From assembly GCA_023426375.1 (NCBI GenBank), contig JAFAAV010000073.1, positions 1 to 63,494 on the forward strand: DNA of 63,494 nucleotides. The letters run 5' to 3'. Positions 34,650-42,875 of this stretch are shown piece by piece. Under the pieces are notes generated by a model, which searched no databases, had not been told where the DNA came from, and worked only from the letters and a program-made list of their open reading frames with translations. The DNA is from Actinomycetes bacterium. Lineage in GTDB: Bacteria > Actinomycetota > Actinomycetes > Actinomycetales > Micrococcaceae. The first letter of the stretch is position 1, and each line of letters begins with the position of its first letter. Both the position numbers and the translations under genes were made by a program.

Positions 34650-36650
34650 ATGGCTTCATGGATCGAGGATTACGCGCTGCTGTCCAACATGCGCAGCGGT
34701 CCGTTGGTGTCCCGCACCGGCTCTGTCGACTGGTGGTGCGCACCCCGTTTTGATTCTCCGGCGATGTTCGCTTCCTTGCTGGGCACCCCGGACAATGGGC
34801 GGTGGCTGTTGGCGCCGTCGTGCGCGGTGGACGAGGACGGCGAGGTGGACCTGGAGCGCGAAGGCGTCACGGACGTGGAGCGCTTCTACGCGGAGAACAC
34901 CTTTGTGCTGCACACGGTGTGGACCACCGAGACCGGCACCGTGCGTGTCACGGACTTCATGCCGCTGTCCTCCCGCACCGCGCTGATCCGTCGCGTGGAA
35001 GGCCTGACCGGTGAGGTCGAAATCTTCCAGGACGTGCGCCTGCGCTTCAACTTCGGTGCGTCGGTGCCGTGGTTGAGCCGCTTTGACGTGGAGGAGAGCG
35101 ACGAATCCGGTGAGCACACGGAAGGTGTGCTGGTGGGGATGGCCGGACCGGACGCCGTCGTCTTCCGTGGTGAACCGTTACCCGAGGCGGACGAGGACCG
35201 TTCTAAGCGCAGGCACGCCGGCACGTTCACCGTGGCCGCAGGGCAGACCAAAGACTTCTCCCTCACGTGGTTCCCGTCCCACAGCACGCCTCCGGAGGCC
35301 ATGGATGTCAACGAGACCCTGACCGCAACGCTGAACCTGTGGCAGGAATGGTCCGGTCTCTACGATCCTGCGGCGAGCGAGACCAAGCTGGCTGAGCACG
35401 CTCAGGTCAAGCGTGCCCCCACTGATGCCGAACGAGCCGCCGAGCTGACCGTCACCCAGGACGCTCGCGAGGACATCATCCGCCGCAGCCTGCTGATCGT
35501 GCGTGGCCTGATGCACCAGGCCACCGGGGGACTCATCGCCTCGGACACCACCTCGCTGCCCGAGGTACTGGGCGGTGATCGCACGTGGGATCACCGTTTG
35601 TCGTGGCCCCGCGATGCCGCGCTCGCGTTGGAGGTCATGCTCGACCACGGCCATGATCGCGAGGCCGCGCAGCTGCGCAACTGGTTGTTGCGCGCCGTCG
35701 CCGGGGACGTGGACCACCCGTCCAACGTCTACGGACTGGACGGTTCCGTGGTGGGCCGCGAACGGCTGGTCGATCTGCCCGGTTACGAGCGCGCCCGGCC
35801 CGTGCGCGAGGGCAACACCGCGGGTTCGCAGTACCAGGCGGACGTGGCCGGTCACGTGTTGGTGGTCTTCGAACGGCTACGACGCCGCGGGGTCCAGGAG
35901 GATCACCTGTCCTGGCCGTTGCAGCAGGGCCTGTTGCGCGCGGTGGTGGCCAACTACGAGGACAAGGACCAGGGCGTGTGGGAGATGCGCGGCGAGCCGC
36001 AGCATTACACCTATACACGCGTGATGATGTGGGCCGCGCTGCAGGCTGGCGTGGACGCGGTGCGCATCCACGGGCTGCCCGGTGACGTGGAGACCTGGGA
36101 AGAGCACCGGGATCAGTTGGCCCACGAAATCTGGACCAACGGCTACGACCCGGAGGCCGGCTCCTTCGTGCAGTACTACGGGTCCACCGCCGTGGATGCG
36201 TCCCTGTTGCAGCTGCCCAAGGTCGGGTTCGTCGCTTATGACGATGAGCGCATGTTGGGCACGGTGGCGCGGATCCAGAAGGAACTCACGGACCGTTCCG
36301 GCCTGCTGCACCGCTACCGCAACCTACCGCAGCTCACGGACCTGGACGACGTCGAGGCGTTTGCGTCCTCGATCGGTCAGGACGGTTTCGCGGGTCAGGC
36401 CGCGCCGTCCGTCTCGGCAACGCTGCAGCTCGTGGATCAGCTGGCCCGCTGCGAACGCGTGGAGGAGGCCGTGAAGCTCCTGGACACCGTGCTCGGAACC
36501 GCCAATGAATTGGGTCTGTTGTCCACCACGTACTCCACCTCAGAACGCCGGGCCACGGGTAACTTCCCGCAGTCCGAGGCTCACCTCAACCTGATCCGCG
36601 TGCTCGACACCCTGGAGGTCGTGCAGGGCAGGAGTTCCGCGCAATCGTGA
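34650..36650 (+). CDS. Glycoside hydrolase family 15 protein (glucoamylase/trehalase-like)
   Basis: 666 residues, cytoplasmic (no signal). The N-terminal beta domain starts IEDYALLSNMRSGPLVSRTG SVDWW (trehalase-like N domain). The (alpha/alpha)6 catalytic domain from ~265 contains GGDRTWDHRLSWPRDAALAL, GNTAGSQYQADVAGHVL, VWEMRGEPQHYTYTRVM (general-acid Glu) and GNFPQSEAHLNLI near the end (general-base Glu region; the usual family wording is GNFPQAFSH, so S-E-A is a variant). Actinobacterial relatives include trehalases and glucan hydrolases. Its stop overlaps azlC (GTGA), an odd pairing. Confidence 0.9.
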   Translation: MASWIEDYALLSNMRSGPLVSRTGSVDWWCAPRFDSPAMFASLLGTPDNGRWLLAPSCAVDEDGEVDLEREGVTDVERFYAENTFVLHTVWTTETGTVRVTDFMPLSSRTALIRRVEGLTGEVEIFQDVRLRFNFGASVPWLSRFDVEESDESGEHTEGVLVGMAGPDAVVFRGEPLPEADEDRSKRRHAGTFTVAAGQTKDFSLTWFPSHSTPPEAMDVNETLTATLNLWQEWSGLYDPAASETKLAEHAQVKRAPTDAERAAELTVTQDAREDIIRRSLLIVRGLMHQATGGLIASDTTSLPEVLGGDRTWDHRLSWPRDAALALEVMLDHGHDREAAQLRNWLLRAVAGDVDHPSNVYGLDGSVVGRERLVDLPGYERARPVREGNTAGSQYQADVAGHVLVVFERLRRRGVQEDHLSWPLQQGLLRAVVANYEDKDQGVWEMRGEPQHYTYTRVMMWAALQAGVDAVRIHGLPGDVETWEEHRDQLAHEIWTNGYDPEAGSFVQYYGSTAVDASLLQLPKVGFVAYDDERMLGTVARIQKELTDRSGLLHRYRNLPQLTDLDDVEAFASSIGQDGFAGQAAPSVSATLQLVDQLARCERVEEAVKLLDTVLGTANELGLLSTTYSTSERRATGNFPQSEAHLNLIRVLDTLEVVQGRSSAQS

Positions 36651-37375
36651 GTGGTTCATCCGCAGTACCTGCAGACACTGAGCAGGTCATTCCGTGGCGG
36701 TCCTCGCCCGCGGTGCGCGTGGGGTTGTCCCTGGGCATTGCCACGGGGTTGTACGGCATCTCCTTCGGCGCGCTCTCGATCGCGGCGGGCCTGACGTTCT
36801 GGCAGACGCAGGCCTTGTCAGCGCTGATGTTCACCGGAGGCTCGCAGTTCGCGTTCATCGGCGTGCTTTCCGGCGGTGGCGCGGGCGCCGCGGCAGTGGG
36901 CGCGGCCTCGCTGTTGGGTGTGCGTAACACCGTGTACGGCATGACCATGAACGCCCTGTTGCGGCCGCGTTCCTGGCGCAAGCTGATCGCGGCCCAGGTC
37001 ACCATCGACGAATCCAATGCCGCGGCCTCCGCACAGCCCACGTTCCTGGAACGCAAGCGCGGCTTCTGGGTGGCCGGCGTGAGTGTATTCCTGTTGTGGA
37101 ATCTCTTCACGGCGGTCGGCGCGCTGCTGGGTGACGCGGTCGGGGATCCGGGTCAATGGGGTCTCGACGGCGCCGCCGTGGCCGCTTTCCTGGGTCTGCT
37201 CTGGCCGCGCTTGCGCGAACGCGAACCACTGGCCGTCGCCGTGGTGTGCGGGGTGGTCACCGCCCTCTGCATCCCACTGGTCCCCTCGGGCATCCCGGTG
37301 CTGGTCGCAGCGGTGGTTGCACTGACCTGGGGCCTGCTCGGTGCGCGTGCCACCCGGAAGCGAGCACGCTCATGA
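36647..37375 (+). CDS. azlC: Branched-chain amino acid exporter, large subunit AzlC
   Basis: 242 residues, GTG start overlapping the GH15 stop by four bases. About eight short helices; family motif GLYGISFGALSIAAGLTFWQ then ALMFTGGSQFAFIG, typical for AzlC/YgaZ, which with AzlD/YgaH exports valine and other branched-chain amino acids. It overlaps azlD by four bases (ATGA), forming the standard pair. Control by an Lrp protein is known for relatives; an Lrp gene lies 19 kb away here, no direct link seen. Confidence 0.92.
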   Translation: MSGSSAVPADTEQVIPWRSSPAVRVGLSLGIATGLYGISFGALSIAAGLTFWQTQALSALMFTGGSQFAFIGVLSGGGAGAAAVGAASLLGVRNTVYGMTMNALLRPRSWRKLIAAQVTIDESNAAASAQPTFLERKRGFWVAGVSVFLLWNLFTAVGALLGDAVGDPGQWGLDGAAVAAFLGLLWPRLREREPLAVAVVCGVVTALCIPLVPSGIPVLVAAVVALTWGLLGARATRKRARS

Positions 37376-37686
37376 GCATGTGGTTCTGGGTGCTCACCGC
37401 CGCCGCCATCGCCTACGTCACCAAGCTCGTGGGATACCTGGTTCCCGACGCCGTTCTGGACCACCCGCTCGTTCCTCGCCTGGCCGGTCTGGTCACTGCG
37501 GGCCTGCTCGCGTCACTCGTGGTCATGAACACTTTCGCCAGCGGCACCACGTTGGTCCTGGATGCCCGCGTGGGGGCGTTGGTCGTGGCCGGTGTTGCCC
37601 TGTGGCTGCGCGCCCCGTTCCTCGCGGTGGTGATCCTCGGAGCGCTGACCGCGGCACTGTTGCGGTGGGCGGGCTGGGCGGCGTGA
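37372..37686 (+). CDS. azlD: Branched-chain amino acid exporter, small subunit AzlD
   Basis: 104 residues, starting at the ATGA overlap with azlC (ATG 37378 possible). Four hydrophobic helices, with AIAYVTKLVGYLVPDAVLDH and an ARVGALVVAGVALWLRAPFL helix, match the AzlD/YgaH family. Ends the GH15-azlC-azlD operon. Confidence 0.92.
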   Translation: MSMWFWVLTAAAIAYVTKLVGYLVPDAVLDHPLVPRLAGLVTAGLLASLVVMNTFASGTTLVLDARVGALVVAGVALWLRAPFLAVVILGALTAALLRWAGWAA

Positions 37687-37794
37687 GCAGCGGCGTCGGC
37701 GCCTAAAAATTGACCGCGGAACGCGACTAATATGTTACTTTTCGTCATTCTGTGATCCTGACTACTCATTGCCCCCTAAGGCGCGATAGCGTTG

Positions 37795-37887
37795 GGAGAC
37801 CAGCCATGCAGGGCCCGGATCACCTCGGCTGGTGGCCGAGGGAATGCCTCGGTATCTCAGCCGGGCCAAGATCCTGGAGGTGCTGCG
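37795..37887 (+). promoter_or_regulatory. Structured 5' leader of putA with alternative hairpins
   Basis: Outer stem GGCCCGG (37812-37818) pairs with CCGGGCC (37861-37867). Inside, GCCGAGG (37835-37841) can pair upstream with CCTCGGC (37823-37829), or its CCGAGG can pair downstream with CCTCGG (37847-37852). These options are mutually exclusive and lie just before the ribosome-binding site GGAGG (37876-37880), which CCTC segments could also mask. A possible promoter is TTGACC (37710-37715) with TATGTT (37731-37736), spacer 15. A cis-acting RNA switch or attenuator is inferred. Confidence 0.45.
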
Positions 37888-37925
37888 ATGACCAGCAACA
37901 TCACCGCTTTGAGCGATCCCCGTGA
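37806..37925 (+). CDS. Possible 39-residue leader peptide overlapping putA
   Basis: ATG 37806 follows GGGAGA by about 6 bases and opens 39 codons, ending at 37925 inside putA in another frame. The peptide begins MQGPDHLGWWPRECLGISAG and contains four prolines and the Trp-Trp-Pro run encoded exactly at the alternative-hairpin segment. Ribosome position on it could decide which hairpin forms before putA. It may equally be a chance ORF. Confidence 0.25.
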   Translation: MQGPDHLGWWPRECLGISAGPRSWRCCDDQQHHRFERSP

Positions 37926-40900
37926 ACTCGCGGATGCGTCCGTAGACCTGGTACGCCAGTGGCTTGACCGTGCGCAGGACAACAAGAAACGTAGTTCACA
38001 GAAGAACCCGGCCGAGGACCGCCTTGCCACCGTGCTGCAGGACCCGCACGGGCTGGAGTTCACCGTGGGCTTCGTGGACCGTGTGATCCGTACGGAAGAC
38101 ACCAAGGCCGCAGCCAAGGCACTGCAGGACATTGCCAAGCTGACCCCGGAATCCATGTCCGCCGTGGACCGCGCCCAGATCAAGGCCGGTACCGCGCTCT
38201 CGGACAAGCTCTCATCCATCGTGGTTCCGGCCGCTCGTACCCGCCTGCGCCAGATGGTGGGACACATGGTGGTGGACGCCCGTCCCGGCCCCTTTGGCAA
38301 GTCCGTGAAGGCCATGAAGGAACAGGGCCACCGCCTCAACATCAACCTCTTGGGCGAAGAGGTGCTGGGCGAGCAGGAAGCCAAGAAGCACCTCAAGGAC
38401 GCCGAGGATCTGCTGCACCGCCCGGACGTGGATTACGTCTCCCTCAAGGTTTCCTCCGTGGTGCCGCAGCTGTCCCACTGGGGCTTTGATCGCACCGCTG
38501 ACCGCGTGGTCGAGCGTTTGCTGCCGCTGTACGAGGCCGCAGCCTCCAAGGAGACCGGCACCATGTTCATCAACCTGGACATGGAGATCTACTCGGATCT
38601 GGAACTGACCATGGAGGTCTTCCAGCGCCTGCTCAACAAGCCGCAGCTCAAGAACCTCGAGGCCGGCATCGTGGTGCAGGCGTACCTCCCGGACGCCCTG
38701 GGCGCTGTGGAGCGGCTCTCGGACTGGTCAGCTAAGCGCGTGGCCGACGGCGGTGCTCAGATCAAGGTTCGCCTGGTCAAGGGTGCCAACCTGGCACTCG
38801 AGCGCGTTGACGCTGAGATGCACGACTGGCCCATCGCGACCATGCCGTCCAAGCAAGCCACGGACACCAACTACAAGCGCGTGCTGAGCTGGTTGTTCAC
38901 CCCGGAGCGCATGCGCGGCCTCAAGCTGGGCGTTGCGGGACACAACTTGTTCGACATCGCTTTCGCCCACCTGCTCGCCGACAAGCGTGGCGTGACGGAC
39001 CGGATCGATTTCGAAATGCTCCAGGGTATGGCCACTGAGCAGAGTGAAGCTGTGTCCACGGACGTGGGCCAGCTGTTGCTCTACGTTCCGGCCGTGCGCC
39101 CCACCGAGTTCGACGTCGCCGTGTCCTACCTGGTGCGCCGCCTCGAGGAGAACTCCGCGAGCGAGAACTTCATGTCCGGAATCTTCGATCTGTCCCCGGA
39201 CAACCGCATCTTCAAGCGCGAAGAGAACCGGTTCCGCGCGGCCCTCGAGGATCTGGAAGCTGATCCGGAGATTCTCTCCCCGGGTCGCACGCAGGACCGT
39301 TCCCAGGAGACCGTGGGCGATGAGCCCACCCAGCCTCTGGATGAGCCGTTCCGCAACGAGCCGGACACGGACATCTCCACTCGCGCCAACCAGGCGTGGG
39401 CCGAGAAGATCGCCGCGCACATCGCGGACAAGGAATGGTTCGAGACCCTGCCCGTTCCCGAGGTGCTCAAGGACGTCGAGGACGACTCGACCGAGGCTGT
39501 CGAGGCCGTGAACGACGTCGTCGCGCGCGCCAAGGCTGCCGGCAAGACCTGGGCGGCCACCCCCGCCCGTGAACGCGCCGAGATCCTCAACCGCGCCGGT
39601 GACATCCTGGCTGCTCGCCGTGGCCACCTGATGGCCGTGGCCGGTGCCGAGACCGGCAAGGTGCTCGAACAGGGCGACCCGGAAATCTCCGAGGCCGTGG
39701 ACTTCTGCCGCTACTACGCGCGTCGCGCGCTGGAGCTGGAGTTCGTGGACGGCGGTAGGTTCACCCCGCATCACGTGACCGTGGTGACCCCGCCGTGGAA
39801 CTTCCCCATCGCGATCCCCACCGGCACCACCGTGGCGCCGCTGGCCACCGGTTCGGCCGTGATCCACAAGCCGTCCCCGGAGACCCGCCGATGCTCCACC
39901 GCCATTTGTGAGGCACTGTGGGAGGCCGGTGTGCCTCGCGACGTGCTGCAGCTCGTGGACGCAGTGGAAGGTGACGCCGGTAAGACGCTCATCTCCCACC
40001 CGGATGTCCAGCGCGTGGTGCTGACCGGCGCGTACGAGACCGCTCAGCTGTTCGCCAAGTGGTTCCCCGAACGCCCGCTCACCGCGGAGACCTCCGGTAA
40101 GAACTCGCTGATCATCACCCCCAGCTCGGACCGCGACCAGGCCGTGTGGGATCTGGTGTCCAGCGCGTTCGGTCACGCGGGTCAGAAGTGCTCGGCGGCT
40201 TCGCTGGGCATCCTGGTGGGTTCGGTGGCTACGTCGGATCGTTTCCGTCGCCAGCTCGTCGACGCCGCGTCCTCCATGGTGGTCGCGTGGCCCGAGGATC
40301 TTCAGGCATCCGTGGGCCCCACTGTTGAGAAGCCCGAGGGCAAGCTGCTCAAGGCACTCACCGAGCTGGAGCCGGGCGAAGAATGGCTGATCGAACCCGA
40401 GCAGTTGGATGACTCCGGCAAGCTGTGGCGTCCCGGTATCCGCACGGGCGTGAAGCCCGGTTCGTTCTTCCACCTGACCGAGTGCTTTGGCCCGGTGCTG
40501 GGTCTGATGCGCGCGGATGACCTGGACGAGGCCATCGAGCTGCAGAACGCCACGGATTACGGTCTGACCGCCGGCATCCATTCCCTGGACGCGGACGAGA
40601 TCCTGCACTGGGTGGATCGTGTTCAGGCGGGCAACCTGTACGTGAACCGTGGCATCACCGGCGCCATCGTGCAGCGTCAGCCCTTCGGTGGCTGGAAGCG
40701 CTCCTCCGTGGGCCTGGGTGCCAAGGCCGGTGGACCCAACTACCTGGCGTCGCTGGGTCGCTGGTGCCGTGAGGACTTCACCTCCTCGGGTTCGGACCGC
40801 AGTGCGGCCGGCGCGTGGGTTCTGGAACCGCGCGTGCACCGTGGGCTGGATGCCGTCCTGCCCCTGGTGGACGGAGACGATCAGGTGTGGCTGCGCCGCG

Positions 40901-41502
40901 CCGCGATGTCGGACCAGTCCGAGTGGCAGCGTGAGTTCGGCCAGGTCAAGGACCCCACCGCCCTGGTCAGTGAGGCCAACCTGTTCCGCTACCGTCCCCG
41001 CACCGTGATCGTGCGCGCGGCAGAGGGTGCATCACTGACCGACATCCTGCGTGTGGGTCTTGCGGCCTCCCGTTCTGGTTCGCATGTGATTCTCAGCCCG
41101 TCGGAGAAGCTGCCCGAGCAGGTGGATCAGCTGTTCACCACCGTGCTCTCGCCCGCATCCGATCTGGACTTCGCTCACGCCCTGGGCGCTGGCTCGTTGG
41201 GTGCGTTCGCGGACCTGTCCGACAAGGAGATCCTCAACGACACCGATCTCAACGTGGACCACGGCGCTCGCGTGCGTGTGATCCAGCCGTGGGAGGGTAC
41301 GGACGATGACCTCAAGCCGCTCTACGAGGTTCGCGCCGAGCACCCGGACATCGCCCTGATCACGGACGACGTGGTGGGCACCGGGCGCATCGAGCTGATG
41401 TACATGCTCTCCGAGCAGGCCGTGTCCATCACCATGCATCGCTTCGGCAACCACAGCCCGTCCATGGATCGGGTGGTCAAGGAGATCCGGGCCAACAAGT
41501 AA
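37888..41502 (+). CDS. putA: Bifunctional proline dehydrogenase / L-glutamate-gamma-semialdehyde dehydrogenase PutA
   Basis: 1204 residues from ATG 37888 (GGAGG seven bases upstream); the frame is open from TTG 37792 but the leader is better explained as RNA. It oxidises proline to P5C (FAD domain, ~60-470) and then to glutamate (NAD-dependent ALDH domain, ~510-1010). Visible: VKGANLALERVDAEM-type region, ALDH base motif LTAETSGKNS, nucleophile GHAGQKCSAAS, and TPPWNFPIAIPTGT. The C-terminal ~190 residues form a further ALDH-superfamily-like region. No N-terminal DNA-binding domain, so it is not its own repressor. A structured leader precedes it and a double palindrome follows. Confidence 0.96.
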   Translation: MTSNITALSDPRELADASVDLVRQWLDRAQDNKKRSSQKNPAEDRLATVLQDPHGLEFTVGFVDRVIRTEDTKAAAKALQDIAKLTPESMSAVDRAQIKAGTALSDKLSSIVVPAARTRLRQMVGHMVVDARPGPFGKSVKAMKEQGHRLNINLLGEEVLGEQEAKKHLKDAEDLLHRPDVDYVSLKVSSVVPQLSHWGFDRTADRVVERLLPLYEAAASKETGTMFINLDMEIYSDLELTMEVFQRLLNKPQLKNLEAGIVVQAYLPDALGAVERLSDWSAKRVADGGAQIKVRLVKGANLALERVDAEMHDWPIATMPSKQATDTNYKRVLSWLFTPERMRGLKLGVAGHNLFDIAFAHLLADKRGVTDRIDFEMLQGMATEQSEAVSTDVGQLLLYVPAVRPTEFDVAVSYLVRRLEENSASENFMSGIFDLSPDNRIFKREENRFRAALEDLEADPEILSPGRTQDRSQETVGDEPTQPLDEPFRNEPDTDISTRANQAWAEKIAAHIADKEWFETLPVPEVLKDVEDDSTEAVEAVNDVVARAKAAGKTWAATPARERAEILNRAGDILAARRGHLMAVAGAETGKVLEQGDPEISEAVDFCRYYARRALELEFVDGGRFTPHHVTVVTPPWNFPIAIPTGTTVAPLATGSAVIHKPSPETRRCSTAICEALWEAGVPRDVLQLVDAVEGDAGKTLISHPDVQRVVLTGAYETAQLFAKWFPERPLTAETSGKNSLIITPSSDRDQAVWDLVSSAFGHAGQKCSAASLGILVGSVATSDRFRRQLVDAASSMVVAWPEDLQASVGPTVEKPEGKLLKALTELEPGEEWLIEPEQLDDSGKLWRPGIRTGVKPGSFFHLTECFGPVLGLMRADDLDEAIELQNATDYGLTAGIHSLDADEILHWVDRVQAGNLYVNRGITGAIVQRQPFGGWKRSSVGLGAKAGGPNYLASLGRWCREDFTSSGSDRSAAGAWVLEPRVHRGLDAVLPLVDGDDQVWLRRAAMSDQSEWQREFGQVKDPTALVSEANLFRYRPRTVIVRAAEGASLTDILRVGLAASRSGSHVILSPSEKLPEQVDQLFTTVLSPASDLDFAHALGAGSLGAFADLSDKEILNDTDLNVDHGARVRVIQPWEGTDDDLKPLYEVRAEHPDIALITDDVVGTGRIELMYMLSEQAVSITMHRFGNHSPSMDRVVKEIRANK

Positions 41503-41523
41503 CCCGTTCTCTGAGGCATAGCT

Positions 41524-41659
41524 AGATCTGAGACCGTTTCACGCCAGTTCAGCCCGTTCCGGGTGGCGTGGGGCGGTCTCAGTTCTTGGCTTAAACATTT
41601 GAGTCCGTAAAAGTGCCGTTTCGACTCAACGGATGGCACTTTTACGGACTCAAATGTTT
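41524..41659. repeat. Two adjacent palindromes of the GGC-N8-GWCTCARAT family
   Basis: Unit 41524-41546 is inverted at 41564-41586 (19 of 23 match). Unit 41593-41617 is inverted at 41635-41659 (25 of 25 match; spacing GGC-N9-GACTCAAAT). Order is forward-reverse-forward-reverse. The array fills the gap between putA and the convergent tail-anchored gene and shares GACTCAAATGTT with a unit at 62.1 kb. Confidence 0.85.
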
Positions 41660-41676
41660 CCGCGGACCTAACGCGC

Positions 41677-42765
41677 TTACAGCACCAGCGTCAGCACAAA
41701 GATGATCGCGATGATCACCAGGAACACGATGCCCCAGTTACGCAGCACGTGCTTGTCACTGTCCCGGGTTTCCTGGCTGTTGGGATCCCGGTCTGCATAG
41801 CGGTCACTACCCACGCCGTAGTACAGCTCCGAGGTCGATGGCTGGCGCGGCGGTCCCGGCTCCACAGGCGGCTGATCCGTGGGAGGTGCGCCGGCGGCGT
41901 CCTCGGTCTTGCGGGGGCCCATGGGCCAGAACCGGTCGGCATCGAAAATCTTGTCCCGTTTGGGCTGATCCTGTGCGTCCGGGCGAGGGCCGTGGATCGA
42001 ATCGCGCACGGGCACGCCGGTGCCGGGGTACTCAGTGCTGCGCGGGTTCTTCTGCGAGGTGTCATTGGCGAACGGATCCGGCTCGTTCTCGTCGACCAAC
42101 TCGGACTCGGGAATGCCGCTCGTGGTCACGGCCGGACCCGAGCTGCTCGAGGAGCTCACGGGGTCCTGTGGCGAGGGCCTCGAGGCGGGCTCATCCACCG
42201 CCGCCGACGTCGCTCCACCCGTTTCGTGGCCGCGGTCAGCTGCCTGCCGCAGCACCTCGGACACTCGTTCGAGCGGGCCACGTTGATTGCGCTTGGCACT
42301 CTGCTGAGCGACCTGCTCGGCGCGGCTGGCCACGGAACGCAGCACCGAGGAATCCTCGAGCTCCAAGTCTCGGGCAGCCATCGCGAGCTCGAGAGGCGGA
42401 TCGGCGGGGTCGGGCTTGGTGGCCCATTCCAGCAAGCCGGTCAGCACTGGGCTGGACAGCGACTTCTTGAGCGCGGGGCGCAGGGCCTCCACCTCGGACA
42501 GGGCCACCAGCTCGCGCGGAGGGGTGGAACCGTAACCGCGAGCGGCTTGCTCCAGCGGACCGCGGTCGTTGAACAACGCGGCGAGCATGGCGGCGGACGC
42601 ATATCGGTCCTCGGGTGAAGAAGCTTCGGAACTCTGTGTGAGCAATTGCCGCTGGGCCGGTGCTCCGGCATCGCGCACAACGTCCAGCAATGCGGGGTCC
42701 GCACGCACGAGCCGGGCGGGCTCGCTCAAGGCGCGGGCAAGGTCCGGGTCAAGCTCTTCACTCAT
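41677..42765 (-). CDS. Tail-anchored hypothetical membrane protein
   Basis: 362 residues. The N-terminal ~175 residues are helical and rich in Ala/Leu/Glu (ELDPDLARALSEPARLVRAD), then a disordered Ser/Pro/Asp-rich middle (~175-335) leads to one C-terminal helix WGIVFLVIIAIIFVLTLVL ending the protein, so it is a tail-anchored protein facing the cytoplasm. No enzyme motif; I do not recognise the family. Monocistronic. Confidence 0.75.
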   Translation of the reverse strand: MSEELDPDLARALSEPARLVRADPALLDVVRDAGAPAQRQLLTQSSEASSPEDRYASAAMLAALFNDRGPLEQAARGYGSTPPRELVALSEVEALRPALKKSLSSPVLTGLLEWATKPDPADPPLELAMAARDLELEDSSVLRSVASRAEQVAQQSAKRNQRGPLERVSEVLRQAADRGHETGGATSAAVDEPASRPSPQDPVSSSSSSGPAVTTSGIPESELVDENEPDPFANDTSQKNPRSTEYPGTGVPVRDSIHGPRPDAQDQPKRDKIFDADRFWPMGPRKTEDAAGAPPTDQPPVEPGPPRQPSTSELYYGVGSDRYADRDPNSQETRDSDKHVLRNWGIVFLVIIAIIFVLTLVL

Positions 42766-42875
42766 ATCGATCGCCTCCGTAGTCCGTTCTACGAGCCTAC
42801 GTGAGGATGCGCGCGCCGTCTCGCTCTCCGGACCACCCCTGTCGTGAATCAGTTAGGCCCGCTAATGTGCTGTGG

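Noticed and set aside
38728..40839. 703-residue open frame antisense to putA, and similar long antisense frames opposite copA and the MFS gene at 5.7 kb
   Set aside because: High-GC genes leave antisense frames open; these have no start site, no family motif and lie wholly inside strongly recognised genes.
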